The notes under the pieces are model-generated. The model was not told where the DNA came from. It worked only from the letters and a program-made list of their open reading frames with translations, and ran no database searches. From the NCBI RefSeq assembly GCF_017654605.1, contig NZ_CP072113.1, forward strand, positions 2,046,001-2,110,000: 64,000 nt of DNA, read 5' to 3'. A program made the position numbers and the translations under genes. Positions 34,446 to 43,453 of this stretch are shown here, in pieces. Numbering within the stretch: position 1 is the stretch's first letter; the number at the start of each line of letters is the position of its first letter. Origin of the DNA: Yimella sp. cx-51 (GTDB lineage: Bacteria; Actinomycetota; Actinomycetes; Actinomycetales; Dermatophilaceae).

Positions 34446-35786
34446 TCAGGCCTTGTCGGCTTCGTCGGCCTTCTCGTCCTGGTCGACGTCCAGCTCGATG
34501 TCGGAACCGTCGACATCCTCGACCTCGACCTCGGCGTTGAGGTCGACGTCGTTGCCGTCGGTGTCGACAACGGAGACCTTCTCCAACACGGACGCGAGCG
34601 CCTTGCGGCGAGCGACCTCGGAGAGCACCTGTGGCACCTGACCCTGCTGGTCGAGCGCCTGGGCGAAGGTGTTGGGGTCCATGCCGTACTGCTGGGCCGA
34701 CATGATGAGGTACTCGATGAGCTCTTCCTGCGAGACCTGGATCTCCTCGTCCTCGACGATCTTGTCGAGCAGCAGCTGCGACTTCAGCGCCTTGCGGGTC
34801 GACTCGTCGACCTCGGCACGGTGCTCGTCGTCCTCCAGGCGACCTTCGCCTTCGAGGTGGCTGTTGACCTCGGCGTCGATGATGCCCTGCGGCAGCGCGA
34901 TCTCGACGTTCTCCAGGAGGTGCTCAAGCACCTTGTCGCGAGCCTGCACGCCCTGCTGGAAGCGCTTGCCGGCCTCGGCCTGGGTGGTCAGCTGGGCACG
35001 CAGCTCGTCCATCGTGTCGTGCTCGGACGCCAGCTGGGCGAACTCGTCGTCCAGCTCCGGCAGTTCGCGCTTTTTGACCGCCTGGAGGGTGACGACGCAG
35101 TCGGCGTCCTGGCCCTCGTGCTCGCCACCGGCGAGTGCAGCGGTGAACTCTTTGGACTCGCCGGCCGAAAGGCCCTCGAGCGCCTCGTCCATGCCTTCGA
35201 GCATGTTGCCGGCGCCCACTTCGTAGGAGATGCCTTCGACGGCGTCGATCTCCTCGTCGCCGATCGTGGCCTTGAGGTCGATCGAGACGAAGTCGCCCTT
35301 GGTGACGGCACGCTCGACGGTCTTGAGGGTGCCGAAACGCTCGCGCAGCTGCTCGACCTCTGCGTCGACGTCCTCGTCGGTGACCTTGATCGGGTCGACC
35401 TCGACCTTGATCTCGTCGAACTTCGGCAGCTCGAACTCGGGACGGACATCGACCTCGGCGGTGAAGACCAACGGGTCGTCGCCTTCGGTGGGGGCACCGG
35501 TGACATCGACCTCGGGCTGGCCCAGCGGCTGGAGGTTGTTCTCCTCGATGGCCTGGCCGTAGAACTGCGGAAGGGCCTCGTTGATCGCCTCGCCGACGAC
35601 CGCGCCGCGGCCGAAACGCTGCTCGATGATGCGCGCGGGAACCTTGCCCTTACGGAAGCCCGGAATCTGCACCTGGTTGCCGATGGCGGCGTACGCGGCG
35701 TCCAGGCTCGGCTTGAGTTCCTCGAACGGCACCTCGACGGTCAGCTTGACCCGGGTCGGGTTGAGGGTCTCGACGGCGCTCTTCAC
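34446..35786 (-). CDS. tig: Trigger factor
   Basis: Ribosome-bound chaperone and peptidyl-prolyl isomerase of 446 residues. Ribosome-binding domain with the signature loop GFRKGKVPARIIEQRFG; FKBP-type PPIase domain (about 155-240: VTKGDFVSIDLKATIGDEEI, GAGNMLEGMDEALEGLSAGE); a long helical C-terminal chaperone domain; and a very acidic tail rich in Asp/Glu/Val. GTG start at 35786. It adjoins clpP1P2-clpX, the common actinobacterial protein-quality locus, and is flanked upstream by tRNA-Gly. Confidence 0.96.
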   Translation of the reverse strand: MKSAVETLNPTRVKLTVEVPFEELKPSLDAAYAAIGNQVQIPGFRKGKVPARIIEQRFGRGAVVGEAINEALPQFYGQAIEENNLQPLGQPEVDVTGAPTEGDDPLVFTAEVDVRPEFELPKFDEIKVEVDPIKVTDEDVDAEVEQLRERFGTLKTVERAVTKGDFVSIDLKATIGDEEIDAVEGISYEVGAGNMLEGMDEALEGLSAGESKEFTAALAGGEHEGQDADCVVTLQAVKKRELPELDDEFAQLASEHDTMDELRAQLTTQAEAGKRFQQGVQARDKVLEHLLENVEIALPQGIIDAEVNSHLEGEGRLEDDEHRAEVDESTRKALKSQLLLDKIVEDEEIQVSQEELIEYLIMSAQQYGMDPNTFAQALDQQGQVPQVLSEVARRKALASVLEKVSVVDTDGNDVDLNAEVEVEDVDGSDIELDVDQDEKADEADKA

Positions 35787-35839
35787 TAGGGATACTCCAA
35801 ATTGAATCGGGAAGGTCGTGCTCGGACTGATGTGCAGAG

Positions 35840-35910
35840 AGCGGGCGACGAGAATCGAACTCGCGTAATCAGTTTGGAAGACTGAGGCTCTACCATTGAG
35901 CTACGCCCGC
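35840..35910 (-). tRNA. tRNA-Gly (anticodon TCC)
   Basis: The minus strand folds as a cloverleaf with acceptor GCGGGCG/CGCCCGC, D-arm GCTCAATGGTAGAGC, anticodon loop CTTCCAA giving TCC, and T-arm GCGAGTTCGATTCTCGT. Discriminator base is U, as in tRNA-Gly. CCA is not encoded. Confidence 0.93.
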
Positions 35911-36011
35911 AGCGGCGCCCCGCGCGGACACCGGGTTGCCCCGGCGTTCGGTGTGGTGCACCGAGGGGTTAGCCTACCTACTCGTTCGGCCGCATCTCAA
36001 ACTGGTCGGCA

Positions 36012-36088
36012 CGGGGTATGGCGCAGCTTGGTAGCGCGTCCGCTTTGGGAGCGGAAGGCCGTCGGTTCGAATCCGGCTACCCCGACCA
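36012..36088 (+). tRNA. tRNA-Pro (anticodon TGG)
   Basis: Cloverleaf with acceptor CGGGGTA/TACCCCG, D-arm GGCGCAGCTTGGTAGCGC, anticodon stem TCCGC/GCGGA around TTTGGGA giving TGG, T-arm GTCGGTTCGAATCCGGC. The 3' CCA is encoded. Confidence 0.95.
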
Positions 36089-36124
36089 AACTTCTCCGCT
36101 GTTCTGCCCGTTCGGCGAAGCGGT

Positions 36125-37255
36125 TCAGTGGCGGCGCAGGATGACGACCGTGCGGTCGTCCGATTCGCCCGCCCGGGCCTCGGCGCAGATCCGCCCGGCC
36201 GCACCGGCGAACTGCCTCGGGATCTCACGTTCGGCGACACCCAGCATGCGGTCGACACCTTGGGGGATGTCGATGTCCTTGTGCTCAACGACGCCGTCGC
36301 TGTAGAGCATGAGCATGTCGCCCGACTCCAGACGTCCGTGCAGACGCGGGTAGGCATCCAGGCCGAGTCCCTCGAGAATGCCCAGCACCACACCGGAGTT
36401 GGCATCGAGCGGCTGCCAATTTCCCTTTCCTGCACGGAACTGAATAGCTGCCGGATGACCGGCAGAGGCCAGCGAGTATTCGCCCGTCGTGAGGTCGACG
36501 CTCAGATAGGTGGCTGTGGCGAAGCCATCGCTCCAACCCTGACGCACCAGGTAGTCGTTCAACGCCGGGAGCACGCGCTCTGCCGGTACGGCCCCCAGCA
36601 GGCCCGACGCGGCACCACCGAGCAACAACGCCCGACTGGCAGCAGTGGAGCCTTTACCGGAGACATCGAGCACGATGGCGTGGAAGACTCCGTCGACCTC
36701 ACAGCCGGCGACGATGTCACCGCACAGACTTTCGCCGTGGGCCGCGACCACCGCACTGTCGATCTCCCAGCCTGCGGGCAGATCGGGCATGTGGGTCTGC
36801 ACCTCGTGCCGATGGCGCAGATCGGACAACAGGTTGGACGCCGCCCGGGCGGAGACCCCGGCCGACCTCGACCACACCCGGTCCAGCGCTACCAGGACCA
36901 CAGCCATCCCGGCGAGCCCGATCGCACTGCTGTAAGCGCGCATCAACGTGTGCGAGGGCATCACAAAGGCGACCAGCACGAACGTGACCGTCAGGATTGC
37001 GAGGCAGATGGCCATCGCGCGGCCACGTACGAGCGCTCCGACCGCCAGCAGCAATGGCGCGAACAGCGCGTAACTGGTGTCCGGCCAGCGCCGGAAGACC
37101 AGCAGCATCGCGACACAGACGAGCAGGCCGACGCCAATCACGACGGCCGGCATCAGCTGCCTGGAGTCTGTCTGTGCCGGCTTCGCATGCCGGTGGGCGA
37201 GCCACCGCACGGACCGGGACGTCCAGCCCGGAATCAGCGGTTGCTCAACACCCAT
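36125..37255 (-). CDS. PP2C-type serine phosphatase (SpoIIE/RsbU family) with membrane sensor region
   Basis: The 376-residue protein has four to five transmembrane helices (about 35-140, e.g. LMPAVVIGVGLLVCVAMLLV) followed by a cytoplasmic PP2C-like phosphatase domain. Metal-binding motifs: AAHGESLCGDIVAGCEV, VFHAIVLDVSGKGSTAA, LASAGHPAAIQFRAGKG, MLMLYSDGVVEHKD and the C-terminal ESDDRTVVILRR. Such proteins dephosphorylate anti-anti-sigma factors in partner-switching pathways. No sigma factor, STAS or HATPase gene lies nearby, so its target is elsewhere. It lacks a recognisable HAMP or PAS domain; the membrane part may itself be the sensor. Confidence 0.9.
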   Translation of the reverse strand: MGVEQPLIPGWTSRSVRWLAHRHAKPAQTDSRQLMPAVVIGVGLLVCVAMLLVFRRWPDTSYALFAPLLLAVGALVRGRAMAICLAILTVTFVLVAFVMPSHTLMRAYSSAIGLAGMAVVLVALDRVWSRSAGVSARAASNLLSDLRHRHEVQTHMPDLPAGWEIDSAVVAAHGESLCGDIVAGCEVDGVFHAIVLDVSGKGSTAASRALLLGGAASGLLGAVPAERVLPALNDYLVRQGWSDGFATATYLSVDLTTGEYSLASAGHPAAIQFRAGKGNWQPLDANSGVVLGILEGLGLDAYPRLHGRLESGDMLMLYSDGVVEHKDIDIPQGVDRMLGVAEREIPRQFAGAAGRICAEARAGESDDRTVVILRRH

Positions 37256-37385
37256 ACATGTAACGCTAACCGTCTTCGGCGATAACCGGAAACTTTCTTT
37301 AACGATTTCTTACCGTTCGGCACGCCGAAAACCCCAGCCCTTATCGCAAGAGGCGTACCATGCGCCACCCCCAGCGGGGCGCGGC

Positions 37386-37853
37386 TCACGGCTGCGGCGG
37401 CAGTGTTCCGTCCTGGTCGTACTTCGCAACCATGTCGATTCGGCGCTGGTGACGGTCGGCACCGGAGAAGGGCGTCTCCAGGAAGACCTTCACGATCGCC
37501 TGCGCCTGCTCCTGGGTGTGGAACCGGCCACCCAGCGAGACGATCTGCGCGTCGTTGTGCTCACGGGCGAGTTGGGCCAGTTCGGTGGAGTAGGCCAGCG
37601 CGGCACGGATGCCCTCCACCTTGTTGGCTGCCATCTGCTCGCCGTTGCCCGAACCACCCAGGACGATGCCCAACGAGCCCGGATCGGCCGCGACGGCCTC
37701 CGCCGCACGCAGCACGAAGACGGGGTAGTCGTCCAGTTCGTCGTACTCCTTCGGCCCGTGGTCGACCACCTCGTGGCCCTCCTCTCCGAGCCAGTCGACC
37801 AGTGCACGCTGCAGTTCGAAGGCGGCGTGGTCGCCACCGATGTGTACTCGCAT
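37386..37853 (-). CDS. rpiB: Ribose-5-phosphate isomerase B
   Basis: RpiB/LacAB family sugar isomerase of 155 residues that interconverts ribose 5-phosphate and ribulose 5-phosphate in the pentose phosphate pathway. It begins MRVHIGGDHAAFELQRALVD, the substrate-binding N-terminus; LGIVLGGSGNGEQMAANKVE is the anion hole and active-site loop. As in mycobacterial RpiB, a glycine/serine replaces the catalytic cysteine of E. coli RpiB in this loop. Followed upstream, 13 bases away, by the DsbA-like gene in the same direction. Confidence 0.93.
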   Translation of the reverse strand: MRVHIGGDHAAFELQRALVDWLGEEGHEVVDHGPKEYDELDDYPVFVLRAAEAVAADPGSLGIVLGGSGNGEQMAANKVEGIRAALAYSTELAQLAREHNDAQIVSLGGRFHTQEQAQAIVKVFLETPFSGADRHQRRIDMVAKYDQDGTLPPQP

Positions 37854-37866
37854 TTTTCTTGCTCCT

Positions 37867-38502
37867 TCAGCTGAAGTCGGGATCGGCGTCGCGGGTGCGC
37901 TTCAACTCGTAGAAGCCGGGCGTGCCCGCGACGAGCAGGCAGCCGTCCCACAGTTTTCCCGCAGCTTCTCCCTTGGGTGCCGGCGTGACGACCGGGCCGA
38001 AGAAGGCGACGCCCTCGAAGGCCACGACCGGGGTGCCCACCTCGTCACCGACGAGGTCCATCGCCCGCTGGTGCGAGGCACGGAGCGCCATGTCCACATC
38101 GTCGCCCTTCACCGGCGCAGCGTGTTCGATCAGCTGAGCCGGTAGACCCGCCTCGGCCAGTGCTTCCACACAGACCGCACGCAGGTCGTCGGCGTCCTTG
38201 CCGCGCTGCTCGAGATGGATGCGCTGACCCATCGCGTCGTACAGCTTCTTGTTGACCTCGGGTCCGTGCTGTTGGGCGGCGATGATGGTGCGGACCGGCA
38301 ACCATGCGCGGTCGAGCATCTCGCGGTAGCCCTCGGACAGATCGCGTCCCTCGTTGAGAACGCTGAGCGACATCACCGTCCAGGTCATGTCGACGTCGCG
38401 CACCTTCTCGACCTCCATGAGCCAGCGGGAGGTCATCCACGCCCATGGGCACATCGGATCGAAGAACATCTCTGCCGCCCTGCGGCCACCGGTTTCAGTC
38501 AC
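37867..38502 (-). CDS. DsbA-fold oxidoreductase of the mycothiol-linked Rv2466c type
   Basis: The 211-residue thioredoxin/DsbA-fold protein has the N-terminal block [20 protein letters not shown]. This matches the actinobacterial DsbA-like group that includes the mycothiol-dependent reductase Rv2466c of M. tuberculosis. The redox motif here is CPWA, with only the first cysteine, so a monothiol mechanism (mixed disulphide with mycothiol) would be needed. C-terminal [20 protein letters not shown] carries the cis-proline loop (GTPV). No signal peptide: cytoplasmic. Divergent from pepN, about 90 bases away. Confidence 0.82.
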   Translation of the reverse strand: MTETGGRRAAEMFFDPMCPWAWMTSRWLMEVEKVRDVDMTWTVMSLSVLNEGRDLSEGYREMLDRAWLPVRTIIAAQQHGPEVNKKLYDAMGQRIHLEQRGKDADDLRAVCVEALAEAGLPAQLIEHAAPVKGDDVDMALRASHQRAMDLVGDEVGTPVVAFEGVAFFGPVVTPAPKGEAAGKLWDGCLLVAGTPGFYELKRTRDADPDFS

Positions 38503-38592
38503 GCCGCCATCCTGCCAAACCCTCGTGGCAGCATGGCGTCAGCGTTGACCCCCATTGGCAACACGCACGCAAACCCCACAAGGAGTGCATCG

Positions 38593-41166
38593 GTGACCAC
38601 CACCAACCTGACCCAGGCAGAAGCCGCGACCCGCGCCGACCTGCTCGCCGTCGATTCCTACGACGTCCGGCTCGATCTCACCACCAGCGCTGAGACCTTC
38701 GGATCGGTGACGACGATCGAACTCACCGCACACCGGGGCGGTGAGACCTTCGTCGACTTCGTGAACGGTGAGGTCTCCGGCCTCGAGGTCAACGGTGAAT
38801 CCCTCGACCCGGCAACGCATTACGACGGCGCGCGCATCACGCTGCCCCTTCGCTCGGGTGCGAACACTGTGGAAGTGAAGGGCACCGGCACCTACATGAA
38901 CACCGGGGAGGGCCTGCACCGGTTCGTCGACCCGGTCGACCAGGAGGTCTATCTCTACAGCCAGTTCGAGGTGGCCGACTGCCGTCGCATGTTCGTCGTC
39001 TTCGACCAACCCGACCTGAAGGCCCAGTTCACCTTCACGGTGACTGCCCCCGCGCACTGGCAGGTCGTCTCCAACCAGCCCACTCCGGAGCCGGAGCCCT
39101 CCGAGGCCGTGTGGATCGATCCTCGCGGCAACGAACGCGACTGCGCGACATGGAAGTTCAGTGCAACACCGACGATGTCGTCGTACATCACCGCTCTGGT
39201 GGCCGGGCCCTACGAGGTCGTGCGCGACAGTGTCACCAGCCGGCGCGGTGAGGTGCCCCTGGCGATCTACTGCCGCCGGTCACTGCGGGAGCACCTCGAC
39301 CCGGACAACATCTTCGACTGCACCAAGCGTGGTTTCGCCTTCTTCGAGGAGCAGTTCGACTGCGAGTACCCGTTCGAGAAGTACGACCAACTGTTCACGC
39401 CCGAATACAACATGGGCGCGATGGAGAACGCCGGCTGCGTGACCATCAACGAGGTCTACGTCTTCCGTTCGAAGGTGGCCGAGGCGAAGGTCGAACGCCG
39501 CGCGCTGACGATCCTGCACGAACTGGCCCACATGTGGTTCGGCGACCTGGTGACCATGAAGTGGTGGGACGACCTCTGGCTCAACGAGTCGTTCGCCGAG
39601 TGGGCCTCGACGGTCTGCCAGGCCGAGGCGACGCAGTGGACGGATGCCTGGACCACCTTCTCCATCCAGGAGAAGACCTGGGCGTACAACCAGGACCAGC
39701 TCAGTTCCACCCACCCGATCGTGGCCGACATCGGTGACCTGGAGGACGTGGAGTCCAACTTCGACGGCATCACCTACGCCAAGGGTGCTTCGGTGCTCAA
39801 GCAACTGGTCGCGTATGTCGGGCGGGAGGAGTTCATCGCCGGCTTGCGGGCCTACTTCGCCAAGTACGCCTGGGGCAACACGACCCTGCCCGACCTGCTG
39901 AACGAATTGGCGGCGTCCTCAGGACGCGACCTGAGCGCGTGGTCGGCGCAGTGGCTCGAGACGGCCGGGGTGAACACCTTGACGCCGAAGCTCGAGCTCG
40001 ACGCGGACGGCACCATCCGCTCGTTCTCGGTCGAGCAGACCGCGACGGAGCAGTTGCCCACGCTGCGCACCCACCGGCTGGCCGTGGGCATGTATGAACG
40101 ACAGGGCGATTCGTGGGTGCGCGTCGACCGAATCGAGGTCGACGTCGACGGAGCGTCCACTCCCATCGAGGCTCTGGTCGGCCGCCAGCACCCGGGTCTG
40201 ATCCTGGTCAACGACGACGACCTCGCCTACGCCAAGATCCGGCTTGACGAGCGCTCCCTCGCAGCAGTGCTCGACCAGCCGCGCGGTCTCGACCCTCTCC
40301 CGCGCGCACTGGTCATCGGTGCGCTGTGGGACATGACCCGCGATGCACAACTGCGCGGACGCGACCTCGTGCCGGTGCTGTCGGCATTGGTCGGCCAGGA
40401 GCGCCACTCCGGCATGTTGCGGATGACGCTCGGGATGCTACGCCAGCTCACCGAGCTGTACGTGGCCCCGGACGCGCAGACCGAGGTGCGGGCGTCCGTC
40501 GCCGCCGCCTTGCGCAGGGAAGCAGAGGCCGCAGAGGCCGGCAGTGATGCCCAGTTGCAGATCACCGAGGCCTTCGCGGCGTACGCCGAATCGGACGAGG
40601 ACGTCGCGCTCGTGCGCGCTCTGCTCTCGGGCGAGCATGCCTTTGCGGGTCTGAGCATCGACACCGACCTGCGTTGGGTGCTGGTGACCTCGCTGGCCGC
40701 CGCGGGCGCAGCGGGTGAGGACGACATCGCAGCCGCCGAGGAGGCTGATGCCACCGCGACTGGCAAGGAGCGGGCGGCCACCGCACGCGCTGCAGTGCCG
40801 ACAGCGGCCGCGAAGGCGGACGCCTGGACGAAGTTGGTCGACGGCACGGATCTGGCCAACCAGATGATCGAGGCGGTCGGTCGCGGTTTCCAGCGAGCGC
40901 ACGACCGTTCCTTGCTGACGCCGTACGTCGAGAAGTACTTCGAGATGCTGCGTGGCATGTGGGCGCAGCGCACCTTCCACATCGGTCAGAGCATTGCCGG
41001 TCTCGCCTTCCCGGTGGCGCTCACCTCACCGGATCTACTGTCGCGTACGCAGGGATGGCTGGACGCCAATGCCGACCAGCCGGCCGGCCTGGTGCGTGTG
41101 GTGACCGAGCACCGGGACGACGTGCAGCGAGCACTCGCCGCGCAGGAGTTCGACGCGGCCGGCTGA
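38593..41166 (+). CDS. pepN: Aminopeptidase N (M1 family)
   Basis: Zinc metallopeptidase of 857 residues removing N-terminal amino acids. Exopeptidase motif YNMGAMENAGC; zinc site HELAHMWFGDLVTMKWWDDL followed by WLNESFAEW (HExxH-x18-E); proton donor Tyr expected in the ITYAKGASVLKQL region; ERAP1-like C-terminal helical domain. GTG at 38593, with AGGAG seven bases upstream, is chosen over longer in-frame extensions that run through the opposite-strand DsbA-like gene. Cytosolic. Confidence 0.95.
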   Translation: MTTTNLTQAEAATRADLLAVDSYDVRLDLTTSAETFGSVTTIELTAHRGGETFVDFVNGEVSGLEVNGESLDPATHYDGARITLPLRSGANTVEVKGTGTYMNTGEGLHRFVDPVDQEVYLYSQFEVADCRRMFVVFDQPDLKAQFTFTVTAPAHWQVVSNQPTPEPEPSEAVWIDPRGNERDCATWKFSATPTMSSYITALVAGPYEVVRDSVTSRRGEVPLAIYCRRSLREHLDPDNIFDCTKRGFAFFEEQFDCEYPFEKYDQLFTPEYNMGAMENAGCVTINEVYVFRSKVAEAKVERRALTILHELAHMWFGDLVTMKWWDDLWLNESFAEWASTVCQAEATQWTDAWTTFSIQEKTWAYNQDQLSSTHPIVADIGDLEDVESNFDGITYAKGASVLKQLVAYVGREEFIAGLRAYFAKYAWGNTTLPDLLNELAASSGRDLSAWSAQWLETAGVNTLTPKLELDADGTIRSFSVEQTATEQLPTLRTHRLAVGMYERQGDSWVRVDRIEVDVDGASTPIEALVGRQHPGLILVNDDDLAYAKIRLDERSLAAVLDQPRGLDPLPRALVIGALWDMTRDAQLRGRDLVPVLSALVGQERHSGMLRMTLGMLRQLTELYVAPDAQTEVRASVAAALRREAEAAEAGSDAQLQITEAFAAYAESDEDVALVRALLSGEHAFAGLSIDTDLRWVLVTSLAAAGAAGEDDIAAAEEADATATGKERAATARAAVPTAAAKADAWTKLVDGTDLANQMIEAVGRGFQRAHDRSLLTPYVEKYFEMLRGMWAQRTFHIGQSIAGLAFPVALTSPDLLSRTQGWLDANADQPAGLVRVVTEHRDDVQRALAAQEFDAAG

Positions 41167-41186
41167 GCCGACCGCTCACCCAACGA

Positions 41187-41220
41187 GAAGCCCGCCCGAC
41201 CGTCCGGTCGAGCGGGCTTC
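41187..41220. terminator. Terminator between convergent pepN and malQ
   Basis: gaagcccgc (41187-41195) and gcgggcttc (41212-41220) form a stem extended by an internal ccgacc/ggtcg pairing, followed by TTCGT. It lies 20 bases past the pepN stop and 25 bases past the malQ stop. Confidence 0.7.
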
Positions 41221-41245
41221 TTCGTGGTGTCGAGCAGTGTGGAGC

Positions 41246-43393
41246 TCAGTCGTTCGGGGCAGCGTCCCGGTGGTTGACGCACCGGATGAGGCGCTTGGCG
41301 CGACGGCTGATCATCACTTCATCGAGCGTGACGAGTTGGTGATTGCCGTCGGCCAGCGGCAGCCGCCAGTTGGGATATTCCTCGTCCGTACCGGGCTGGT
41401 TGATGGTGCGCACGTCGCCGACCAGGTCGTTCACCGAGACACCCAGCATCTTGCTCGGAGCCCACGCGAGGTACTTGTGGAGGGCATCCACCTGGTCCTC
41501 GATCTTCGCCTTGCCCTTGAGCAGGCCGCGTTCGCGCAGCGCCGAGAGCACCGCTTCGCGCTGCGCGTCGTCCTCGGCGATCTCCTCTTCCAACGGCCGC
41601 GTGAGCAGGCCGAGTTCGTGCCGGACGGCGATGTGTTCGCCCTGCAGGTAACCGGCGGTGGGCGGCAGGTCGTGGGTGGTGACACTCGCGAGGCACAGCG
41701 AGCGGTAGGTCTCCGGGTCACGCGGGGCCACGCCGTCCTTGCGCTCGAACCACAGGATCGAGGTGCCGAGCAACCCGCGCTCCAGCAGGTAGTCGCGCAC
41801 CCAGTCCTCGACGGTGCCGAGGTCTTCACCGATCACCACGGCGTCGGCGCGCTGTGCTTCCAGCGCCAGGATGCCGATCATCGCCTCGTGGTCGTAGCGC
41901 ACGTAGGTGCCGTCCTTCGGCGAGGCACCGCGCGGCACCCACCAGAGCCGGAAGAGACCCAGGATGTGGTCGACGCGGATGCCGCCGGCCATGCGCAGCA
42001 CGGTGCGCAGCATGTCGCGGAAGGGTGCGTAGCCGAGTTCGGCGAGACGGTCGGGTCGCCACGGCGGCTGGCTCCAGTTCTGCCCGATCTGGTTGTAGTC
42101 GTCGGCGGGAGCGCCGACGCTGACCTGGTGGGCTAGCACATCGCCGAGTGCCCAGGCGTCCGCTCCGCCGGGGTGCACCCCAACGGCGAGGTCGTGCACC
42201 ACCCCGACACCCATGCCGGACGCGCGCAGCTCACGTTGTGCATCGCCCAGCTGCGACTGGACGATCCACTGCAACCAGCACTGGAACTCCACCTCTTCGG
42301 CGAGGCGCTCACGTTCGGCCGCAACTTCTTCGCTGCGCGGATCACGGAGTTCTTCGGGCCAGGTCTCCCACGGCAGGCCGCGATCGATCGCGATCGCCGA
42401 CCACGTGGCGAAGTCGATCAGTCCCTGCCCCTCGCGCACCTGGAACTGTTCGAAGTCACGGGCGCGTCGGTGCGTGCGTTCGCTGCGGAAGATCATGCGC
42501 AGCGCAGCCCGCTTGGCCTCCCACGAGCCGTCCCGGTCGAGCTGGGCGAGCTTGTTGAGGCGGCGGGCGTCGTCACTGTGCCACTCGACCAACTGGTGCT
42601 CGGCCGCCGAGAGGTAACCGATCTCAGGCACTTCCTCCACCCGGATGTACATCGGGTTGACGAACCGGCGCGAAGTCGGCAGGTAGGGCGAGGGCTCCAT
42701 CGTGGCGATCGGCTCGGCAGCGTGCACCGGATTGATCAGCACGAAGTCGGCGCCCTGACGAGCCGCCCAGGTGCCGAGCTCAGCCAGGTCGGCGGCGTCA
42801 CCGATGCCCCACGAGCGCTCCGAGCGGACGGTGTAGAGCTGGGTCATCAGACCCCACACCCGATCGTCCTCAAGTGCCTTCGGCAGTGCGAGCGTCGCCG
42901 GAGTGACGATCACCGGCGCACGGTGGTCGGTCTTGCGTCCATCCTCTGCTCCGACACTCACCACGAGCTCGTGGTAACCCAGCGGCAGGTCGCCGGGCAG
43001 TTCGACGGTCGTCTCGGCGGTCACCACGCCGTCGACGGTGCGTGGCTCGACGAAGCGCTCGACGGTCTTGATCTCGCGGGCGCGGCCGTCCTCCAAGACC
43101 AACCGGGCCTCCACCGCAGCGCCGTCAGCGGCGTGGAGGGCCACCCACGGCGTCCACCCTTCGCGCAGCACGACGACGCGGGGCAGCACCCGTCGCCAGC
43201 CGTCCAACTCGCGGTCGGCGAGTGCGGCTTTCACGGCCTCGTCGGTGGAGGCGTCGACGTCGAAGACGCTCAGGACGGTGCGGATGGTGTCGGCCGACAC
43301 CTGGGTGTGGTTTCCCTTCCAGTCCCAATAATCGGTGGCGACGCCGTAGGCGCGGGCGAGGTCGACGAGCGTGGTGGAGGGGCCTTCTGACAT
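41246..43393 (-). CDS. malQ: 4-alpha-glucanotransferase (amylomaltase, GH77)
   Basis: The 715-residue enzyme transfers alpha-1,4-glucan segments (maltodextrin metabolism). It has an actinobacterial-type N-terminal beta domain (first about 160 residues) and a GH77 barrel. Catalytic motifs: nucleophile Asp in GGIRVDHILGLFRLWWVP, acid/base Glu in AVVIGEDLGTVEDWVRDY, third Asp in SVTTHDLPPTAGYLQGEH. ATG at 43393 (MSEGPSTTLVDLARAYGVAT); the open frame upstream encodes no family sequence. A GH13 glucosidase at 44921-46639 may work on the same sugars. Confidence 0.95.
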   Translation of the reverse strand: MSEGPSTTLVDLARAYGVATDYWDWKGNHTQVSADTIRTVLSVFDVDASTDEAVKAALADRELDGWRRVLPRVVVLREGWTPWVALHAADGAAVEARLVLEDGRAREIKTVERFVEPRTVDGVVTAETTVELPGDLPLGYHELVVSVGAEDGRKTDHRAPVIVTPATLALPKALEDDRVWGLMTQLYTVRSERSWGIGDAADLAELGTWAARQGADFVLINPVHAAEPIATMEPSPYLPTSRRFVNPMYIRVEEVPEIGYLSAAEHQLVEWHSDDARRLNKLAQLDRDGSWEAKRAALRMIFRSERTHRRARDFEQFQVREGQGLIDFATWSAIAIDRGLPWETWPEELRDPRSEEVAAERERLAEEVEFQCWLQWIVQSQLGDAQRELRASGMGVGVVHDLAVGVHPGGADAWALGDVLAHQVSVGAPADDYNQIGQNWSQPPWRPDRLAELGYAPFRDMLRTVLRMAGGIRVDHILGLFRLWWVPRGASPKDGTYVRYDHEAMIGILALEAQRADAVVIGEDLGTVEDWVRDYLLERGLLGTSILWFERKDGVAPRDPETYRSLCLASVTTHDLPPTAGYLQGEHIAVRHELGLLTRPLEEEIAEDDAQREAVLSALRERGLLKGKAKIEDQVDALHKYLAWAPSKMLGVSVNDLVGDVRTINQPGTDEEYPNWRLPLADGNHQLVTLDEVMISRRAKRLIRCVNHRDAAPND

Positions 43394-43453
43394 GCGGGCA
43401 AGTTTGGCACGGACCAGTCTTGTGGGTGACTCGGGCGTCAGACTGTAAAACTG

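Noticed and set aside
35840-36088. Integrated element at tRNA-Gly or tRNA-Pro
   Set aside because: No integrase, no duplicated tRNA end and no change in gene content around them.
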